Part shown: piece after piece, positions 5,453 to 8,655 of the stretch | Numbering within the stretch: the first letter of the stretch is position 1 | How the letters are laid out: each line of letters starts with the position of its first letter | Source of the DNA: JBHHYN01 sp046757565 | GTDB lineage: Bacteria > Pseudomonadota > Gammaproteobacteria > Eutrophobiales > Eutrophobiaceae | Length of the DNA: 8,655 nucleotides | Assembly: GCA_046757565.1 (NCBI GenBank) | Contig: JBHHYN010000124.1 | Coordinates: forward strand, 1-8,655 | Reading direction: 5' to 3' | The notes under the pieces: generated by a model | What the model saw: the letters and a program-made list of their open reading frames with translations, nothing else | Told to the model about the DNA's origin: nothing | The model's database searches: none | Program-made: the position numbers and the translations under genes

Positions 5453-6480
5453 GCCTCTGCCTCCTCCACCTCGCTGTCGGCAGTAACCGCTTTCGGTAAT
5501 ACCTTGGCACGAATGGCCTCCTCAATCTCCAGGGTTATGTCGGGATTCTCCTTGAGAAAGTTTCTGACATTATCCTTGCCCTGGCCGATACGATCATTGT
5601 TATAGCTGTACCAGGCACCGGTCTTTTCAATGATGTCATGGGCTACGCCCAAGGTGATGATCTCGCCTTCCCTTGATATACCCTCCCCGTAAAGGATATC
5701 AAAGGTGACTTGCTTGAACGGCGGGGCAACCTTGTTCTTGACAATCTTGACACGAGTTTCATTGCCGACTACTTCGTCCCCTTTTTTGATAGCGCCGATG
5801 CGGCGGATGTCCATGCGCACAGAGGAGTAAAATTTCAGCGCGTTGCCGCCGGTAGTGGTTTCGGGATTACCGAACATAACACCGATCTTCATACGGATCT
5901 GGTTAATGAAAATCACCAGGGTATTGGAACGTTTGATATTGGCGGTGAGCTTGCGCAGCGCCTGTGACATTAACCGGGCCTGGAGGCCCATGTGGCTGTC
6001 GCCCATTTCACCCTCTATCTCCGCCTTCGGTGTCAGGGCGGCGACGGAATCAATAATTACCAGGGCCACGGCACTGGAGCGTACCAGCATATCGGTGATC
6101 TCCAGGGCCTGCTCGCCGGTATCCGGTTGTGAAATCAGTAATTCCTCTAAGTGGACGCCCAGCTTCTCTGCATATAGCGGGTCCAGTGCATGCTCGGCAT
6201 CGATAAATGCCGCACTACCTCCTGCTTTCTGGATCTCAGCTGCCACATGCAGTGCCAGTGTCGTCTTACCTGAAGATTCGGGTCCGTATATCTCCACTAC
6301 CCTGCCCCGAGGCAGGCCACCGATCCCCAGGGCGATATCCAGTCCCAGCGATCCCGTCGAGACAGATTCGACATCCCGTATAACGCTGCCATCGCCCATT
6401 CGCATGATGGATCCCTTGCCAAACTGTTTTTCGATCTGGCCGAGGGCGATATTTAAGGCTTGCTGTTTTTTCTCATCCAT
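5449..6480 (-). CDS. recA: Recombinase RecA
   Basis: A 343-residue RecA, which polymerises on single-stranded DNA, catalyses homologous pairing and strand exchange, and as coprotease triggers LexA self-cleavage in the SOS response. The Walker A motif is GPESSGKT (66-73). The catalytic Glu96 lies in DAEHALDP, Walker B is LVIIDS (140-145) with Asp144, and the L2 loop region is GNPETTTGGNALKFYSSVR (204-222). The C-terminus is acidic (SEVEEAEA), as in other RecA proteins. The start MDEKKQQALNIALGQIEKQFGKGS is canonical. The Shine-Dalgarno is weak (GGTG about 9 nt upstream). A 77-bp gap separates it from thpR and should hold its promoter. recX follows with its start inside the recA stop codon. Confidence 0.99.
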   Translation of the reverse strand: MDEKKQQALNIALGQIEKQFGKGSIMRMGDGSVIRDVESVSTGSLGLDIALGIGGLPRGRVVEIYGPESSGKTTLALHVAAEIQKAGGSAAFIDAEHALDPLYAEKLGVHLEELLISQPDTGEQALEITDMLVRSSAVALVIIDSVAALTPKAEIEGEMGDSHMGLQARLMSQALRKLTANIKRSNTLVIFINQIRMKIGVMFGNPETTTGGNALKFYSSVRMDIRRIGAIKKGDEVVGNETRVKIVKNKVAPPFKQVTFDILYGEGISREGEIITLGVAHDIIEKTGAWYSYNNDRIGQGKDNVRNFLKENPDITLEIEEAIRAKVLPKAVTADSEVEEAEA

Positions 6481-6484
6481 TGAT

Positions 6485-6550
6485 CTGTCACCACTTTATA
6501 CAGTTAATTAAAGAAGGGATTATCCCACAAATTGGCAGGCTGTTTGACAG
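6485..6550 (-). promoter_or_regulatory. recA promoter region with non-standard SOS-like half-sites
   Basis: The minus strand shows an extended -10, TGG-GATAAT (6519-6527), inside the 11-bp palindrome GGGATTATCCC (6516-6526). No good -35 is seen at normal spacing. CTGT/ACAG half-sites occur twice but at non-canonical spacing: CTGT-N11-ACAG (6485-6503) and CTGT-N3-ACAG (6540-6550). The gammaproteobacterial LexA box is CTGT-N8-ACAG, which is absent here. recA is normally LexA-controlled, so the operator may have diverged or the half-sites may be chance. Confidence 0.4.
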
Positions 6551-6557
6551 ATAATTT

Positions 6558-7088
6558 TCAATCCGGCGGCTGTACTGGCGAAAGCGGCCAACTCTGCAGG
6601 ACCGTATATTCCGCACCCTGGGACAGAGTGTCTGACTTAACCAGACAGAAGTCACTGATATTCCAGTAGTTTGGATCCATTTTAAACGGCCGGGGTGGTT
6701 TCGAGGCCTTGCGCACCAGGGTGAGGTGAGGCCGGTATGGCCGCTCTTCCAGCGGAATGCCACTGGCCTGGACAAGTGTATTCACCTCCCCCACTAACTG
6801 AAGCATGGCTATGGGGATATGCTGCGGCGCCAGCCAGATGATCTTGGGCCGTTTCCACCAGCCAATCCGATCCAGTCTCAGTGAAAATCCGAGTCCCCGT
6901 ATCCCGGTCACAGCAGTTTTCAGTCCCGCTACATGATGGTCATCGAGATCGCCCAGGAAACTCAAGGTAATATGCAGCTTCTGCTTCGGCACCCGGCGGC
7001 CGATATTCTCCGGTAACCGCTCACCGATTGCCGCTAATTGATCGCGCGTCTTGTCATCCGGCCACAGGGCAAAAAAATAACGAGACAT
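6558..7088 (-). CDS. thpR: RNA 2',3'-cyclic phosphodiesterase (2H family)
   Basis: A 176-residue protein of the 2H phosphoesterase superfamily (ThpR/LigT). Family members open 2',3'-cyclic phosphate ends of RNA, and some ligate tRNA halves in vitro; the in vivo role in bacteria is unclear. Both signature HxT motifs are present: HITLSFLG (His39/Thr41) and HLTLVRK (His121/Thr123), with the expected spacing of about 80 residues. The N-terminus MSRYFFALWPDD matches the family's first strand and fixes the ATG at 7086-7088; upstream in-frame sequence overlaps pncC and is not conserved. It starts 28 nt after pncC and ends 77 bp before recA, so it is probably co-transcribed with pncC. The Shine-Dalgarno is weak. 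Confidence 0.93.
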   Translation of the reverse strand: MSRYFFALWPDDKTRDQLAAIGERLPENIGRRVPKQKLHITLSFLGDLDDHHVAGLKTAVTGIRGLGFSLRLDRIGWWKRPKIIWLAPQHIPIAMLQLVGEVNTLVQASGIPLEERPYRPHLTLVRKASKPPRPFKMDPNYWNISDFCLVKSDTLSQGAEYTVLQSWPLSPVQPPD

Positions 7089-7102
7089 CAACCCGTGACA
7101 AG

Positions 7103-7125
7103 TTATGACTGATTGCTTATGACTG
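7103..7125. repeat. Short direct repeat at the pncC-thpR junction
   Basis: TTATGACTG occurs at 7103-7111 and again at 7117-7125 with a 14-bp period. On the minus strand the upstream copy contains the pncC TAA stop (7117-7119). This looks like a small tandem duplication of the gene's tail. Confidence 0.5.
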
Positions 7126-7614
7126 CTTCTCGAGGAAATCGAGAAGTCCCTGTATCGCCATGAGGACCGCTTGTTCACGCACCTGAAGGCGATCACCCTC
7201 AAAGACGGTACGGGCAGTCCTGGTCCCGTCGCCACGCCTGCCCCAGGCGAAGCAGACGGTGCCGGTGGGTTTTTCAGCCGTGCCGCCACCCGGTCCGGCG
7301 ATCCCCGTCACCGCTACGCTGATATGGGCATGACTGTTGGCCAGGGCGCCCTGTGCCATGGCCAAGGCAGTCTCTTCACTGACTGCGCCGTAACGCGCAA
7401 GCAAATCATGGGAGACGCCGAGCAACTCCTCCTTGGCATCATTGGAATAGGTAACAAAGCCACGCTCAAACCACTGTGAACTGCCGGCAATAGTGGTGAT
7501 CAAATGGGCGACCCCGCCGCCGGTACAGGATTCTGCCGTCACCAGCCTGCTGTCATCCAGCAGTAAGGCCTTACCCAGTTGTTCCGCCAGCAACATGTCA
7601 GTAGATTCAGACAC
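7117..7614 (-). CDS. pncC: Nicotinamide-nucleotide amidohydrolase PncC (CinA C-terminal type)
   Basis: A 165-residue stand-alone CinA C-terminal domain. PncC deamidates nicotinamide mononucleotide (NMN) to nicotinate mononucleotide in NAD recycling; NMN is a by-product of the NAD-dependent DNA ligase. The catalytic Ser29 lies in TAESCTGGG, and the second signature VAVTGIAGPGGGT, followed by KPTGTVCFAW, is intact. The N-terminal molybdopterin-binding-like domain of full CinA is absent, as in E. coli PncC (formerly YgaD). The start is a GTG at 7612-7614, only 3 nt after the tadA stop, with AGGAG in the tadA end about 13 nt upstream. An ATG six codons later (7594-7596) is an alternative without a Shine-Dalgarno. 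Its position upstream of recA is typical of gammaproteobacteria. Confidence 0.95.
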   Translation of the reverse strand: MSESTDMLLAEQLGKALLLDDSRLVTAESCTGGGVAHLITTIAGSSQWFERGFVTYSNDAKEELLGVSHDLLARYGAVSEETALAMAQGALANSHAHISVAVTGIAGPGGGTAEKPTGTVCFAWGRRGDGTRTARTVFEGDRLQVREQAVLMAIQGLLDFLEKQS

Positions 7615-7617
7615 GGC

Positions 7618-8064
7618 CTATCGCCTGCTCCTGAAAAATTCCTGCAGTACAGCTGCACACTCTGTTTCCATCACGCCCCCGTTCACGTCAACGATATGGT
7701 TGAGCTTTGTTGTGCCCAGGATATCAAAGAGGCCGCCGGCCGCGCCGGCTTTTGTATCCCAGGCACCAAAAACAACCCGCGCGATGCGCGCATGGATGAT
7801 CGCACCGGCACACATGATACAGGGTTCCAGAGTGACATACAGGACCGCCCCCGGCAGGCGATAATTATTCGAATGCGCCGCAGCTGCGCGCAAGGCCATG
7901 ATCTCGGCATGGCCGGTCGGATCAGAGGAGGCGATGGGAGAGTTCCATCCCTCGCCGATACAGGCATCGCCTGAAACAACCACCGCACCGACCGGGACTT
8001 CACCTGCCTGTTTCGCATGTTTGGCCAGCCCGAGTGCATGCTGCATCCAGTCTTCGTGGTTCAT
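7618..8064 (-). CDS. tadA: tRNA-specific adenosine deaminase TadA
   Basis: A 148-residue TadA, which converts adenosine-34 in the anticodon of tRNA-Arg(ACG) to inosine and is usually essential in bacteria. The zinc-deaminase signatures are complete: HAE with His52 and catalytic Glu54, and PCIMC with Cys82 and Cys85. VPVGAVVV near residue 24 is the conserved first strand. I chose the ATG at 8062-8064 (MNHEDWMQHALGLAKHA), which gives the usual family length. A longer frame from 8115 would add 17 non-conserved residues. The start lies in a 20-bp tandem duplication that also creates an overlapping seven-codon upstream frame. No good Shine-Dalgarno is present. pncC begins 3 nt after its stop. Confidence 0.95.
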   Translation of the reverse strand: MNHEDWMQHALGLAKHAKQAGEVPVGAVVVSGDACIGEGWNSPIASSDPTGHAEIMALRAAAAHSNNYRLPGAVLYVTLEPCIMCAGAIIHARIARVVFGAWDTKAGAAGGLFDILGTTKLNHIVDVNGGVMETECAAVLQEFFRSRR

Positions 8065-8090
8065 TTCTTTTTTTCGTGGTTCATTTCTTT
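8053..8090. repeat. 20-bp tandem duplication over the tadA start
   Basis: TTCGTGGTTCATTTCTTT occurs at 8053-8070 and 8073-8090, two exact copies with a 20-bp period. On the minus strand each copy carries AAAGAAATGAACCACGAA, so the tadA start codon and first codons are duplicated out of frame. Confidence 0.9.
8061..8084 (-). CDS. Possible seven-codon leader frame overlapping the tadA start
   Basis: The upstream copy of the duplicated start gives ATG AAC CAC GAA AAA AAG AAA TGA, encoding MNHEKKK. Its TGA overlaps the tadA ATG (ATGA, 8061-8064). Ribosomes starting at the first ATG would stop exactly at the true start and could reinitiate. No Shine-Dalgarno supports it, so it may be a passive by-product of the duplication. 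Confidence 0.3.
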   Translation of the reverse strand: MNHEKKK

Positions 8091-8115
8091 GAATGGGGAA
8101 ATATACCCGTTTCAT

Positions 8116-8480
8116 CTATCAGGAAACAGATTCAAATCGCTGCACCTGAATAGATTCTGTGAGAGGTGAGAGATCCTTCTGCTTTTCGTGAAAGAATTCC
8201 GGGAGATAAATCCGTGTCGAGAATAGAAAAAGTGTAGCTGAATAGGTAAAAAAGTATCGGCTTACCCGTCTATGCGAGAAAGCAATTTGAAATAACAGCA
8301 ATCGCTATACGAACATTGCTGACTCTTCTATGCAAAAGATTCCTCACATCACGAAATGACAGATAGATGTCATCCCGAGGCGAACGCCGTGCGCCGAGAG
8401 TTCTTATCCATGCCATGCCTGGTTGCGTAATGGGGGAAAAGGCAGATAGCAGTAATTACACTGCCAGGCTATGGGAAGGT
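8116..8480. other. AT-rich intergenic region upstream of tadA, no gene seen
   Basis: No open frame here resembles a known protein; a 60-codon minus-strand frame at 8119-8301 has low-complexity content and no ribosome-binding site. The tadA promoter should lie here, but I could not pick a hexamer pair with confidence. The perfect inverted repeat ATGACA/TGTCAT (8356-8361, 8368-8373) and the GTCATCCCGAGG motif (8369-8380) suggest a degenerate extragenic repeat of another family. Confidence 0.6.
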
Positions 8481-8600
8481 TTACGGCTTGCTACGCCGCC
8501 TGCTGAATCCAAGTCCTGCCAGGCCGAGGCCCATGAGAGCAAGGCTAGCGGGTTCGGGGACGGTCATCTCCGCATCGTGCGAGAACGGTGCAAAGGCATT
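8481..8600 (-). pseudogene. C-terminal remnant of a PEP-CTERM sorted protein
   Basis: The minus-strand frame ends in a textbook PEP-CTERM tail: VPEP, then the hydrophobic segment ASLALMGLGLAGLGF, then a basic SRRRSKP terminus and TAA. This signal is recognised and cleaved by an exosortase in the inner membrane, sending proteins to the cell surface or extracellular matrix. Only 39 codons are open. An in-frame TAA (8601-8603) lies directly beside a REP-like repeat starting at 8605, so the mature N-terminal part has been lost or separated. An internal ATG at M12 could give a 28-residue peptide, but that would have no passenger domain. Nothing else of the gene is visible in the window. Confidence 0.8.
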
Positions 8601-8604
8601 TTAC

Positions 8605-8643
8605 GTCATGCCGGAAAGTGCGAAGCACTTATCCGGTATCCAG
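8605..8643. repeat. REP-like repeat arm, copy 3
   Basis: This 39-bp arm runs from GTCATGCCGG to CCGGTATCCAG and differs at about 3 positions from the inverse of 172-210. It contains the internal palindrome AAGTGCGAAGCACTT. It lies 2 bp from the stop codon that ends the PEP-CTERM remnant. A partner arm may lie beyond the window edge. Confidence 0.75.
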
Positions 8644-8655
8644 ACAAGTGTGTTG

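Noticed and set aside
7089..7289. N-terminal extension of thpR by 67 residues
   Set aside because: It overlaps pncC coding sequence and the family start MSRYFFALWP is at 7088.
8065..8115. N-terminal extension of tadA by 17 residues
   Set aside because: It passes through the tandem duplication and is not conserved in the family; no Shine-Dalgarno was seen before the ATG at 8115.
8119..8301. Minus-strand 60-codon frame upstream of tadA
   Set aside because: Aromatic-rich AT-driven composition, no motif and no ribosome-binding site.

Overview
This looks like a chromosomal housekeeping segment from a gammaproteobacterium of moderate GC content. All the confident genes lie on the minus strand. 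In transcription order (right to left) they are tadA, pncC, thpR, recA, recX, alaS, lysC and csrA. The core order pncC/recA/recX/alaS/(lysC)/csrA is a well-known gammaproteobacterial arrangement. The genus cannot be fixed from the sequence. A fragment of a PEP-CTERM protein at the right end suggests a lineage with an exosortase sorting system, which is typical of environmental, biofilm-forming Proteobacteria.

Layout. Positions 1-513 hold no convincing gene: a REP-like paired repeat inside a larger inverted repeat, then a structured hairpin. csrA is at 514-741. Positions 742-1081 form the csrA leader, interrupted by a 196-bp MITE-like insertion with perfect 19-bp terminal inverted repeats and a 10-bp target duplication. 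lysC (1082-2314) has its own plausible promoter. alaS (2376-5003) overlaps recX by 4 nt (ATGA), and recX probably starts inside the recA stop codon, so recA-recX-alaS look like one coupled unit. recA (5449-6480) follows a 77-bp promoter gap. thpR, pncC and tadA (6558-8064) are closely packed. Positions 8065-8480 are AT-rich with no supported gene. A PEP-CTERM C-terminal remnant (8481-8600) is cut off at the edge of another REP-like repeat.

How the genes relate. recA and recX are the SOS recombinase and its inhibitor. alaS charges tRNA-Ala, tadA makes inosine-34 in tRNA-Arg, and thpR is an RNA 2',3'-cyclic phosphodiesterase-type enzyme. pncC recycles NMN. lysC feeds the aspartate-family amino acids and cell-wall diaminopimelate. 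csrA is a global post-transcriptional regulator.

The most interesting non-coding signal is a hairpin at 413-463. Read on the plus strand, it presents a GGA in its apical loop within a sequence matching 10 of 12 positions of the CsrA SELEX consensus as I remember it. It lies about 50 bp beyond the end of csrA, behind a sigma70-like promoter aimed at the csrA 3' end. It could be a CsrA-titrating or antisense RNA, but this is inference from a motif and a predicted fold. Other points of interest are the MITE rewiring the csrA upstream region, a likely CTG start for recX, a possible internal start in lysC, and a duplicated start region in tadA.
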